Shown here one piece after another: positions 1 through 6,799 of a DNA stretch of 29,978 bases; position 1 is the first letter of the stretch, and the number at the start of each line of letters is the position of its first letter. The notes below the pieces were generated by a model. It made no database searches. It saw nothing but the letters and a program-made list of their open reading frames with translations, and was not told the DNA's origin. The position numbers and the translations under genes are program-made. Origin of the DNA: DAOVGZ01 sp964477815 (lineage in GTDB: Bacteria > Babelota > Babeliae > Babelales > Vermiphilaceae); NCBI GenBank assembly GCA_964477815.1, contig CAYZEO010000009.1:1-29978 (forward strand). The letters are read 5' to 3'.

Positions 1-117
1 TTTAGAAATGAAAAACAGCCCAACAATCATACCTATAACCATTATGACCATTAGCTTTAAAACAAAAAAAGTATTTTTTTTGTCAAAATTAATGACTAGT
101 TGAGCTGATTTATTCAT
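1..117 (-). CDS. Membrane-anchored protein, N-terminal 39 residues only
   Basis: This is the start of a minus-strand gene that runs off the left edge. The ATG is at 117-115. The 39 visible residues begin MNKSAQLVINFDKKN, followed by a hydrophobic segment (about residues 17-37) that would be a membrane anchor. The start lies 28 nt after the stop of the Gly/Ala-rich protein gene, on the same strand with no terminator between, so the two are probably co-transcribed. No good Shine-Dalgarno sequence precedes the ATG. Too little is visible to assign a family. Confidence 0.55.
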   Translation of the reverse strand, partial: MNKSAQLVINFDKKNTFFVLKLMVIMVIGMIVGLFFISK

Positions 118-145
118 ATTTTAATCTTTTTTAAATTAATCCATC

Positions 146-805
146 TTATGGAAGAAACCATAGCCCAGTAAAAAAAACTCCTGCCGCCGCGGACGCTGTT
201 TCAACAGCTGCGACTGCTCCTGCTACTGAACCTGTACTAGTTATGACAGACGTTGTAAGCATCGCCGCCTTAGTTCCAAGTCCCAACTTTGCAATAACTG
301 CCCCTACAAACGCCGTGCCTGCACCTACCCCACCAGTTGCAACTGCAGTTCCTCCTGCTAATGCAACTCCTGCTGCACCGCCTGTTCCAGCTACAACTGA
401 ACCTGCACCTGCAAGAGCGGCTCCATAACACAACGCCTTAGTTCCCCAATATGCTATAGATCCGGCAATAAAGCCACCGCCCTTGATGAGGTTTTTCACT
501 TGGAGTGAAAACTCTCCATTGTCCATTTGGTTTACGCTAATGTATCCCGTAACTAAAAAATCTTTCAAATCATCGCTTGAAATGTCTTGCAGTGAAGAGT
601 CAACCCAGCACTTCTCAACAAAATACGTTTCATTACTTTGTACAACATAAAAACCATCTTCATTATGAAAAAGTTGAATATTATTCATTGACGATGGAGC
701 TGAAAAAAACGGACTTTTAACTTCGGTTGTTTTGGAAAAAGATGAAGAAAAAAAAGTGAAAAGAAGTGAGAAAAAGGCAACCTTTAGGGCACGACTTGTT
801 GTCAT
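146..805 (-). CDS. Secreted Gly/Ala-rich protein of unknown function
   Basis: A 219-residue protein with an N-terminal signal peptide (charged start, hydrophobic stretch about residues 8-24, Ser-rich cleavage region). A soluble segment of about 80 residues follows. From about residue 108 to the end the protein is almost entirely Gly, Ala, Val, Thr and Ser, with repeated small-residue motifs resembling glycine zippers, and would insert into or pack within membranes. I recognise no family. The ATG at 805 is preceded by AGGA with about 8 nt spacing, and a strong promoter lies upstream at 929-958. The next gene downstream starts 28 nt after this stop. The C-terminal composition recalls pore-forming or bacteriocin-like peptides, but that is only a resemblance. 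Confidence 0.75.
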   Translation of the reverse strand: MTTSRALKVAFFSLLFTFFSSSFSKTTEVKSPFFSAPSSMNNIQLFHNEDGFYVVQSNETYFVEKCWVDSSLQDISSDDLKDFLVTGYISVNQMDNGEFSLQVKNLIKGGGFIAGSIAYWGTKALCYGAALAGAGSVVAGTGGAAGVALAGGTAVATGGVGAGTAFVGAVIAKLGLGTKAAMLTTSVITSTGSVAGAVAAVETASAAAGVFFTGLWFLP

Positions 806-928
806 GATGTTTATCCTAACGTGGCTAGATATTTTAAAAATGCATAACAGTCATCGAACTACTCGACGACCAAAAAACAGACAACTACAACCCTGCTTAA
901 GCTATAGTCATGTTGATCAACGGCCACT

Positions 929-958
929 ATTGTACCCTAAAAAATCATAAATGGTCAA
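929..958 (-). promoter_or_regulatory. Sigma-70-type promoter for the Gly/Ala-rich secreted protein
   Basis: On the minus strand, TTGACC (958-953) and TACAAT (934-929) are separated by 18 nt; each matches the consensus at five of six bases. Transcription would start near 922, giving a leader of about 115 nt before the ATG at 805. Confidence 0.65.
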
Positions 959-990
959 TGTGAAAAAATAAAAAAAATGATTTTTAAAAT

Positions 991-1917
991 CTATGGCTGG
1001 ATTTTTTTATATAGAAAAAATCTTGGAACAAAAAGGAATTGCTTAAACCACTTGCGCGTAAGATTCCCTTGTTTCAACACGTACATATCATCACACAGAT
1101 ACCATTGCCCTGAAAGCACATCCTTCACATAGGCGATAAAGTGACCTGTAAGTTTTGTGCCCGCATGCAATACAATGCCAATAAGGTCATAACCAAAAAA
1201 GCTTAATTGCTCCGAATAAAAATCATCTGCAATAATAGACTTGCTTGCACCATACATCGGCTCACAATCAACAAGTAAATACGGTGGATAACTATTTAGC
1301 GTCACCTCTTTCTTTGCTTTTGCATCAAAACAACAGCAATAAGAACAGCAAATGTTATTAATAATTTGTGGCTGAAAAGCATTGAGGGGCAGATCGTACA
1401 TTATTTGGTTTGCTGACCGTAAAACATTATTACACTGCGTGCAGTAAATTGTCGTGTTGATAGAAAATCGAAATAAATGCTGGAAAAGCTGAACCCTGTC
1501 AATAAGCCGAACAAAAAAATCGAATGCATCCTCTTGCTGATCATCAAACTTATTAAACAGCTGTTTGTTCATGCACTGAAATAATTCAGTAGCAGCAGCC
1601 CAAACAACTTCAATCTCCCTTCTATCAGCAACAATACCCACAAGTTGTTTACATCGCCATAAAAGTGGTGATTCTTTTTTATCCTTTTTTGCCGATTCTA
1701 TAAAACATGCAAACTCCGGAATTCGAAAAAGACACTGTAGCGATGCATTCATATAACAACTGCCACCGACGTTGGGTAAGCCGCTAACAGAAATTGATTT
1801 TTTTGGGAGAACAATAGCTTGAGAACCCGCTAAAACTTTTACGCATAAAAAAAATGGATACATCACAACAAAAAGGGTAAAAACAAATTGTCTTAACCTC
1901 ACTTTATCTTCTTTCAA
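991..1917 (-). CDS. Exported ubiquitin-specific protease (USP, peptidase C19 type)
   Basis: This encodes a eukaryotic-type deubiquitinase of about 308 residues that should cleave ubiquitin from proteins. Numbered from the proposed start, the Cys box VGGSCYMNASLQCL holds catalytic Cys54, the usual QQ-D-A-F box is QQEDAF (127-132), and the His box GHFIAYVK holds His259, followed by WYLCDD with the likely third catalytic Asp at 276. Cys159/162 and Cys190/194 resemble the USP zinc ribbon. The frame is open back to 2049 but there overlaps the methyltransferase's coding 3' end. I prefer TTG at 1917, 4 nt after AGGGAG; GTG at 1920 and ATG at 2019 are alternatives. From this start the protein opens with a charged segment then a long hydrophobic stretch, a signal peptide or anchor. 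The bacterium has no ubiquitin system visible here, so host ubiquitin is the likely substrate (inference). The gene follows the methyltransferase on the same strand with a 61-nt gap. Confidence 0.88.
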   Translation of the reverse strand: MKEDKVRLRQFVFTLFVVMYPFFLCVKVLAGSQAIVLPKKSISVSGLPNVGGSCYMNASLQCLFRIPEFACFIESAKKDKKESPLLWRCKQLVGIVADRREIEVVWAAATELFQCMNKQLFNKFDDQQEDAFDFFVRLIDRVQLFQHLFRFSINTTIYCTQCNNVLRSANQIMYDLPLNAFQPQIINNICCSYCCCFDAKAKKEVTLNSYPPYLLVDCEPMYGASKSIIADDFYSEQLSFFGYDLIGIVLHAGTKLTGHFIAYVKDVLSGQWYLCDDMYVLKQGNLTRKWFKQFLFVPRFFLYKKIQP

Positions 1918-1978
1918 CACACTCCCTGGCTCAAAAAGCCGCGGTAATAGATCGTCATTGGTAGTATACTTCAAATAT

Positions 1979-2812
1979 CTAACAATCTTTTTTCCTGACA
2001 GAAAAAACCAACCAATCATAATCACATTCTTGATTTGGCTGCCTACCAATGTTCAAATTCTTCTCAGACAGCCTCACGTGTTCTTTAAACGTATCAATAT
2101 CAAAACTATTATTTGCAAGAGCACTATTTAACGACTCGTTGCCATCGCTAGGCATCTTAACGTACAACATCAGCCGACCCCCTGCCCTCAATGTTCTTGC
2201 TGATTCGCTCACAAGACGAGGGAAAAAACTTTCATGCCGTTGAATACTTGATTGAAAATCATCTTCCGCTATTTTCACTGTGCTATCTACTACGTTTGTT
2301 GGAGTAGACATGATAATAACATCTAAAGAATTATCTCGTTCTTTGCACAACAGATCCTGCACTTCTAATTTATCAATATCTGTACGAAATAGTTTGTTTT
2401 CTTTTAAGGGTTTAATATTGGGATTAATATCTGTAAATAACACCTTCTGAGCACCAGAAAGAATACAAGCAAATCCTATAACACCCGACCCACATCCAAG
2501 ATCAGCAACCTCCTTGTCGGCCACATCAAATTTTCTTCTTATTATTTCGTTGATGATAACATTTGCTGCCCAGCCTGTAACAGGATTAAAAACTCCTTTT
2601 GGAACGGTTACGGTGAATAAAACCTCTTGATTGTTGGTAACATTAACCTTCCTACTTTCACCTGACAAAAGTTTTTGCTTGTCAAAATAAGTAATACCCT
2701 TGGGAATCTCTAACTCATCTACCAATGCAAAATCTATTGGAAGGTTATCGGCCCCTATTTGTTTGTTTTTTGCACCTGAAAATCGACACGTTGCCGTCAT
2801 TTTTTGAAGCAT
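1979..2812 (-). CDS. Class I SAM-dependent methyltransferase, small-domain type
   Basis: A 277-residue methyltransferase. The SAM-binding glycine motif is VADLGCGSGVIG (glycine-rich core about residues 104-110), followed by a TDIN acidic motif. It is preceded by PKGVFNPVTGW, a layout seen in PrmC/RsmC/PrmA-like enzymes that methylate proteins or rRNA. The motif IV position reads STPTN rather than the NPPY of glutamine or adenine N-methyltransferases, so I do not assign PrmC. The frame is open to a TTG at 2881, but the ATG at 2812 has AGGAA at good spacing and is preferred. It lies upstream of the deubiquitinase on the same strand, so they may share a transcript. Substrate unknown. Confidence 0.75.
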   Translation of the reverse strand: MLQKMTATCRFSGAKNKQIGADNLPIDFALVDELEIPKGITYFDKQKLLSGESRKVNVTNNQEVLFTVTVPKGVFNPVTGWAANVIINEIIRRKFDVADKEVADLGCGSGVIGFACILSGAQKVLFTDINPNIKPLKENKLFRTDIDKLEVQDLLCKERDNSLDVIIMSTPTNVVDSTVKIAEDDFQSSIQRHESFFPRLVSESARTLRAGGRLMLYVKMPSDGNESLNSALANNSFDIDTFKEHVRLSEKNLNIGRQPNQECDYDWLVFSVRKKDC

Positions 2813-2948
2813 TACTATTCCTGTAGTTAATGTTTTTGGTTTAACCAGCTTAACTAGCGTTAAGTTACAGGAATTACGCAAACTTAGAAAGATTTAAAGA
2901 CACAAAACTGCTTTGAAGAAAACTGGTATTTGAATACAAAAAACAATA

Positions 2949-3176
2949 TTAAAACCGATCAAATGGTCCCTTCACCCTGTATGGCCGATGCCTCATCCTA
3001 TAATACCTAAAAGCCCTTGTCTGCACACCCCCAAAAGCTAATAAAAACAAACCAAACAACAAAGGGAAAAAAATATTCCACGCAAGGCCGCTTACAAAAA
3101 AACAATCAAGCAAATAACTGCTAAAATAGAAAAAAGAACGTTTAAATTCCTTTTTTAAATAATTCAAGTAAGTCAT
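2949..3176 (-). CDS. Small two-helix membrane protein
   Basis: A 75-residue protein with a basic N-terminus, two hydrophobic segments (about residues 14-32 and 34-49) and an Arg-rich tail ending in GPFDRF. The start is secure because a perfect AGGAGG lies 4 nt before the ATG at 3176. No family is recognised. It is upstream of the methyltransferase on the same strand, 136 nt away. The Arg/Tyr-rich tail would face the cytoplasm under the positive-inside rule. Confidence 0.65.
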   Translation of the reverse strand: MTYLNYLKKEFKRSFFYFSSYLLDCFFVSGLAWNIFFPLLFGLFLLAFGGVQTRAFRYYRMRHRPYRVKGPFDRF

Positions 3177-3264
3177 TTATCCTCCTATTGCCCCACACAA
3201 AGCATAAATAAAAAACTCTTTACCACAATCTTTTTTTTGAAAAAAAAACGAGTAAAGAAAAAAC

Positions 3265-3319
3265 TTACCAAAAACGTCTCTTTGCGAATTCTCTACCAGA
3301 TCCAGATTTTAGGTATTTT
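3265..3319 (-). pseudogene. 3' end of a second GIY-YIG nuclease gene, cut by the scaffold gap
   Basis: The 55 bases 3265-3319 are identical to 3500-3554, the last 18 codons and stop of the complete GIY-YIG gene. They encode the same ending, GSGREFAKRRFW. The identity starts exactly at the stop codon (base 3264 differs from 3499) and runs into the N run. Whether this copy is intact or truncated cannot be seen; the gap should contain the rest. Labelled as a fragment, not as proven inactive. Confidence 0.7.
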
Positions 3320-3419
3320 NNNNNNNNNNNNNNNNNNNNNNNNNNNNNNNNNNNNNNNNNNNNNNNNNNNNNNNNNNNNNNNNNNNNNNNNNNNNNNNNN
3401 NNNNNNNNNNNNNNNNNNN
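3320..3419. other. Scaffold gap of 100 N
   Basis: Exactly 100 N, a conventional placeholder for a gap of unknown size. Both flanks are 55-bp exact copies of sequence found a few hundred bases to the right (3265-3319 matches 3500-3554; 3420-3474 matches 3865-3919). If the repeat copy is intact, the missing sequence corresponds to 3555-3864, about 310 bp. Confidence 0.95.
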
Positions 3420-3474
3420 TTAAAACCGACCATCCTTGAAAAAAATGGCCGTGCCAGCCGTAGCCTTGGCGAAG
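3420..3474. repeat. Right end of the second copy of the 420-bp GIY-YIG repeat unit
   Basis: These 55 bases are identical to 3865-3919, and the next base differs (A at 3475, G at 3920). They include the GC-rich repeat whose minus-strand reading contains the peptide FAKATAG, a type of intergenic repeat I recall from many candidate-phylum genomes. Confidence 0.8.
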
Positions 3475-3499
3475 AAACACCCAAAAGGAAGATCCAAAA

Positions 3500-3742
3500 T
3501 TACCAAAAACGTCTCTTTGCGAATTCTCTACCAGATCCAGATTTTAGGTATTTTTCAAAGGCTGTTGCTTTCAGTTTTTCTTTGAAACATAGGAGTAGAA
3601 TTAGTTCCCATGGCCGATGCTGTTTTGTATTTACCGAACCACCTGAATTATGGGTCTCAAGTCTTTGCTTAATATTCACCGTATTACCAACGTACGTTTT
3701 GGTTGTGTCTTGCAGAGACCTGATTAAGTAGACATAGTGCAT
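3500..3742 (-). CDS. GIY-YIG domain nuclease, stand-alone
   Basis: An 80-residue protein that is essentially a single GIY-YIG nuclease domain. YVY (residues 3-5) and TYVG (16-19) stand for the GIY and YIG strands, Arg27 is the conserved arginine, and Glu63 in FEKYLKSG is the likely metal-binding catalytic residue. The length fits the short UPF0213/YhbQ-like group. Members of this group are common as scattered copies in candidate-phylum genomes and may be mobile or repair-related; the true substrate is unknown. Upstream lies a GC-rich palindrome (gggccggccc, about 3760-3769) and only a weak ribosome site. The gene is part of a tandem 420-bp repeat and sits downstream of the two tRNA genes on the same strand. 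Confidence 0.8.
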   Translation of the reverse strand: MHYVYLIRSLQDTTKTYVGNTVNIKQRLETHNSGGSVNTKQHRPWELILLLCFKEKLKATAFEKYLKSGSGREFAKRRFW

Positions 3743-3919
3743 AGATTTTTTCTTGCCTAAGGGCCGGCCCGCTTTCGTTTTACGGCCATCGGGTTTTCAA
3801 CCCTCAAGGACCTAAACTACAGAGCGCAGCCTTCGCCTATTTTTCTTATTAACATCTCTTAAAATTAAAACCGACCATCCTTGAAAAAAATGGCCGTGCC
3901 AGCCGTAGCCTTGGCGAAG
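3500..3919 (-). repeat. Complete 420-bp direct repeat unit carrying a GIY-YIG gene
   Basis: The unit runs from the stop codon of the GIY-YIG gene (3500) through the gene, its GC-rich upstream region and the FAKATA-type repeat to 3919. Its two 55-bp ends recur, in the same order and orientation, at 3265-3319 and 3420-3474 on either side of the N gap. This implies a tandem second copy separated from this one by 25 bp (3475-3499). Confidence 0.7.
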
Positions 3920-3923
3920 GCTG
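3827..3923. repeat. Inverted-repeat element touching the tRNA-Glu 3' end
   Basis: An 11-bp arm CAGCCTTCGCC at 3827-3837 is exactly complementary to GGCGAAGGCTG at 3913-3923. The right arm overlaps the CCA end of tRNA-Glu by two bases. Between the arms is an AT-rich stretch, then the FAKATA-type repeat with its internal short palindromes (GCCAGCC and GGCTGGC). It could be a miniature mobile element or an RNA hairpin that terminates or processes the tRNA transcript. Confidence 0.55.
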
Positions 3924-3999
3924 GCGTCCCCAAGGGGATTCGAACCCCTGTTTTCGCCGTGAAAGGGCGATGTCCTAGACCGGGCTAGACGATGGGGAC
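3922..3999 (-). tRNA. tRNA-Glu (anticodon TTC)
   Basis: The acceptor stem GTCCCCA (3999-3993) pairs with TGGGGAC (3932-3926), followed by discriminator G and an encoded CCA (3924-3922). The anticodon stem TCGCC/GGCGA encloses the loop CTTTCAC, giving anticodon TTC. The T arm GGGGTTCGAATCCCC is standard. It lies 5 nt after the CCA of tRNA-Lys, so the two are probably one transcript. Confidence 0.95.
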
Positions 4000-4004
4000 A
4001 GACA

Positions 4005-4080
4005 TGGTGAGCCGCGTTGGACTCGAACCAACGACCCACAGCTTAAAAGGCTGTTGCTCTACCAACTGAGCTAGCGGCCC
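4005..4080 (-). tRNA. tRNA-Lys (anticodon TTT)
   Basis: A complete 76-nt cloverleaf. The acceptor GGGCCGC pairs with GCGGCTC including one G-T pair, the D arm reads GCTCAGTTGGTAGAGC, and the anticodon stem ACAGC/GCTGT encloses CTTTTAA, giving anticodon TTT. The T arm is GTTGGTTCGAGTCCAAC, and CCA is encoded (4007-4005). It is the first gene of the tRNA-Lys/tRNA-Glu pair and has a promoter about 35 nt upstream. Confidence 0.96.
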
Positions 4081-4117
4081 ACATCTGTATCATCGAAAAA
4101 TGATAACTTATTATCAG

Positions 4118-4146
4118 AATGTATAAATCAGGGCGCTCTTTGTCAA
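4118..4146 (-). promoter_or_regulatory. Promoter of the tRNA-Lys/tRNA-Glu transcript
   Basis: On the minus strand a perfect TTGACA (4146-4141) and TACATT (4123-4118) are separated by 17 nt. Transcription would start about 30 nt before the tRNA-Lys 5' end. Confidence 0.7.
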
Positions 4147-4174
4147 GAAAATGCTTATTTAATAATGTTAAGAT

Positions 4175-5548
4175 TTAGATTGAAAGAAGTCCGCGCGATA
4201 CCAAAGTGCTCAGAATGATACAGAAAATAAGAACACCAAGAATATCCATAAACGTTGCTAGAAAAGGTCCTGCGGAAAATGCAGGGTCGATACCTATGCG
4301 CTTCAATATTAAAGGAGCCCCACTTCCTAGAGTCACGGCCATCAAAACAATGAGGCCAAGAATAAGACCTATCGCAAAACTAGAAAGTAAACTTCCCGTT
4401 CTTAAATAAACTCGGAAAAATGCAGTACCTCCCAAAATAAGCGCCATTGAAAATCCAATCAAAAACTCTCTTCGTAAAAAACGAGAAAGATTTGATGGAT
4501 GTAATTCACCTGACGCTATCCCCTGCAAAATAAGAGCTGAGGTTTGATGACTTGCATTTCCACCAGTACTAATCAACATTGTTATGAATGGAACAAGAAT
4601 GAGCGGCAAAAGATACATGTACTCTTCTAAAATATAAACAGACAATGACTGCGCAAAAAGAAGAACCATCAAAATGCCACTTCTGCCAAGCAATATTTTA
4701 TGAAACGGAGTCTCTAAATATGTACGCCTCATTGGCGCCAACGCAGCCATTTTTTGTACGTCCTCGCTAGCTTCCTCAACCAAAACATCCATCAATGTTT
4801 CTGCTGGAATAACTCCAAGAAATTCGTTTTCAGTACCGACAACAGGAACTGTCGTCAAATTATAGTGAACCATGCGCTGAGCAATCGATTCTTGATCCTC
4901 ATCAGCTTGAACGACTAGTTCATTCTTTCGTATAATGTCAGAGAGCCGCTCTTTAGGACGATGAACGACAAGATCCTCAAGATTGATATGTCCGACAAGT
5001 TTATTGCTTTTATCAGTCACATAAATATGCCGATATATCTCCTGGTCGGGCCGCAAACGCTGTAAAATTTTTATACTTTTTTCAACAGTAAAGCTTTCTA
5101 TCAGACTCAGAACCTCGATATCCATTATACCGCCGGCCGAATCCGGGTGAAACTTCAGCAAAGAAAGAACCTTTTCTCTAGATCTTTTATGCAAAAGATT
5201 TAGATATTTTTTAAGCTCTTCGTCAGAAAAATAGTCAAATAGATCGGTTAAATCATCTACACTGAGAGAATGCAAAACATCGACCTGTTCATTTTCTGCC
5301 ATAAATGAAAGGCAAAAAGCTTTGAGCGTATCGGAAAGCTCCTGAAAAACCTCAAATTTTAGATCTTTGGGAAATTTCACAAAAATTTTTTTCAAATGCT
5401 CTTTGTCAATTGATCCCAAAAAATCCGCAATATCTACTGGATGCTGTTGAATAAGCTCCTTCCACAAGGACTTTGCCCTTGATGAACGGCGTTGAACCAC
5501 CTCTTCTAGATTTTCTTTGATTTCGAGCAAAATATTCTTTTGTTCCAT
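4175..5548 (-). CDS. mgtE: MgtE-family magnesium transporter
   Basis: A 457-residue inner-membrane Mg2+ channel/transporter. In order: an N-terminal acidic helical MgtE domain (about residues 20-130) with repeated short helices, two CBS domains (about 135-255) that sense cytosolic Mg2+, a connecting helix, then a C-terminal pore domain of about five membrane helices from residue 285. Family signatures in the pore are STGGNASHQTSAL and DPAFSAGPFLATFMDILG, the latter carrying the conserved pore aspartate region. The first ATG of the frame (5554) directly abuts the GGAG; the ATG at 5548 has about 6 nt spacing and is the better start. No M-box-like leader is recognisable upstream. Confidence 0.95.
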   Translation of the reverse strand: MEQKNILLEIKENLEEVVQRRSSRAKSLWKELIQQHPVDIADFLGSIDKEHLKKIFVKFPKDLKFEVFQELSDTLKAFCLSFMAENEQVDVLHSLSVDDLTDLFDYFSDEELKKYLNLLHKRSREKVLSLLKFHPDSAGGIMDIEVLSLIESFTVEKSIKILQRLRPDQEIYRHIYVTDKSNKLVGHINLEDLVVHRPKERLSDIIRKNELVVQADEDQESIAQRMVHYNLTTVPVVGTENEFLGVIPAETLMDVLVEEASEDVQKMAALAPMRRTYLETPFHKILLGRSGILMVLLFAQSLSVYILEEYMYLLPLILVPFITMLISTGGNASHQTSALILQGIASGELHPSNLSRFLRREFLIGFSMALILGGTAFFRVYLRTGSLLSSFAIGLILGLIVLMAVTLGSGAPLILKRIGIDPAFSAGPFLATFMDILGVLIFCIILSTLVSRGLLSI

Positions 5549-5785
5549 AACCATCTCCTCAGCCAGACTTAAGGCCCCCTCTGCTTAAATACTATCCCAT
5601 CAAACCAAATCTGTCCATTTGACTTTAAATATGCACATAGTAGCCTTATTAGTGAAAAGGGTTTAGGGTCAAAACCTCATAAATAGAAACCTTTACACAC
5701 CTCACTATACGCTACATTACAAATTCACCATTGTTACAGACCGCTAAACCGAAAAACATAAAGGTCAATAAAAAATGGGAACAAG

Positions 5786-6721
5786 ATGGAGAATATCACA
5801 CTTATTCAACCTAACACAACGCACCAACTTCGAGTCTGCCAAAATCATGAAGGACAACGATTAGACCTTTACTTAAAGCAACGGTTTCCGTCATATTCTC
5901 GCAATTTTTTCCAGCAACTTATCACACAAAAAATGGTGACCGTAAACAATAAAAAAAATATAAAGTCAAAAACTGTCACCAAGCAGAATGATTTAATCTC
6001 CATTACTTTTCCGCCAGTTCACACCGAAAGACCGGCTAAAGAAATTCCCAAAAATCTCAATGTTCAGATCGTTCACGAAGAACAACACTTTATGGTTATT
6101 AATAAACCGCCACACCTCGCTGTTCATCCTCCCAAAATTACAAGCGATGATTTCACACTTGTAGATTGGCTTGTCTGGAAATTTCATTCTATTTCTAACG
6201 TCGGCTATGCGGACCGACCAGGAATTGTTCATCGCCTTGATAAGGACACATCAGGAATTTTACTTGTTGCTCGCAATAACTGTGCGCATGCCCTATTGAG
6301 TGACCTATTTAGAAAACGAAATATACAAAAAACATATCTTGCTATTGTGCAAGGACATCCGGAAAAAGAAGGTAGCATCAACTTTGCTATCAAACGCCAC
6401 CCCAAAAAAAGGAACAGCATGACCCATGTTGATGCTAGAACAGAAGAATTACANNNNNNNNNNTTGGAATATTTCGATAATTGCTCTCTTGTACAAGCAA
6501 AACCAGTCACTGGACGCACCCATCAGATTAGAGTCCATTTTTCAGCTATTGGCCATCCATTAATTGGAGATCTTTTGTATGGCCATCCTTCAAAAAAAAT
6601 AGGCCGACAGGCCTTACATGCCCACAGCCTTTCTTTTTATTTTAATGGCAAACAGTATGATTTCTCCCAGAAGCCGCCACAAGATTTTCAAAATTTTATT
6701 GAAATATTACGCAATAATTAA
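5786..6721 (+). CDS. RluA-family 23S rRNA pseudouridine synthase (RluC/RluD-like)
   Basis: A protein of about 311 residues that converts uridines to pseudouridine in rRNA. An N-terminal S4 RNA-binding domain (about residues 20-75, with RLDLYLKQRFP) is followed by the catalytic domain. The signature GIVHRLDKDTSGILLVA holds catalytic Asp152, and the C-terminal motif is KPVTGRTHQIRVHFSAIGHPL. Both domains and their spacing fit RluC/RluD, but which uridines are modified cannot be told. Ten N (6454-6463) interrupt the gene yet keep the frame. The ribosome site before ATG 5786 is weak. Confidence 0.92.
   Translation: MENITLIQPNTTHQLRVCQNHEGQRLDLYLKQRFPSYSRNFFQQLITQKMVTVNNKKNIKSKTVTKQNDLISITFPPVHTERPAKEIPKNLNVQIVHEEQHFMVINKPPHLAVHPPKITSDDFTLVDWLVWKFHSISNVGYADRPGIVHRLDKDTSGILLVARNNCAHALLSDLFRKRNIQKTYLAIVQGHPEKEGSINFAIKRHPKKRNSMTHVDARTEELXXXXLEYFDNCSLVQAKPVTGRTHQIRVHFSAIGHPLIGDLLYGHPSKKIGRQALHAHSLSFYFNGKQYDFSQKPPQDFQNFIEILRNN
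6454..6463. other. 10-N gap inside the pseudouridine synthase gene
   Basis: A run of ten N. The frame continues correctly across it, but residues between TEEL and LEYFD exceed what the family usually has there by one to three, so the true gap may be only 1 or 4 nt. Confidence 0.9.
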
Positions 6722-6799
6722 ACTAAAATTTTTACTTGCTTTTTTCTAAAAGTACAATAGCATGAAACCGAGCTAAGAGGGAATTGTAGTAATGAAGCG

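Noticed and set aside
243..428. Plus-strand ORF rich in Pro/Ala opposite the Gly/Ala-rich gene
   Set aside because: It is the complement of Gly/Ala codons on the minus strand, where signal peptide, ribosome site and promoter support the real gene.
3237..3731. Open frames running through the N gap
   Set aside because: They exist only because N is translated as unknown residues; the GIY-YIG gene on the minus strand explains the flanks.
3812..4039. 75-codon minus-strand ORF over the tRNA genes
   Set aside because: It is a translation of the tRNA-Glu gene and the adjacent repeat; the tRNA cloverleaf is complete.
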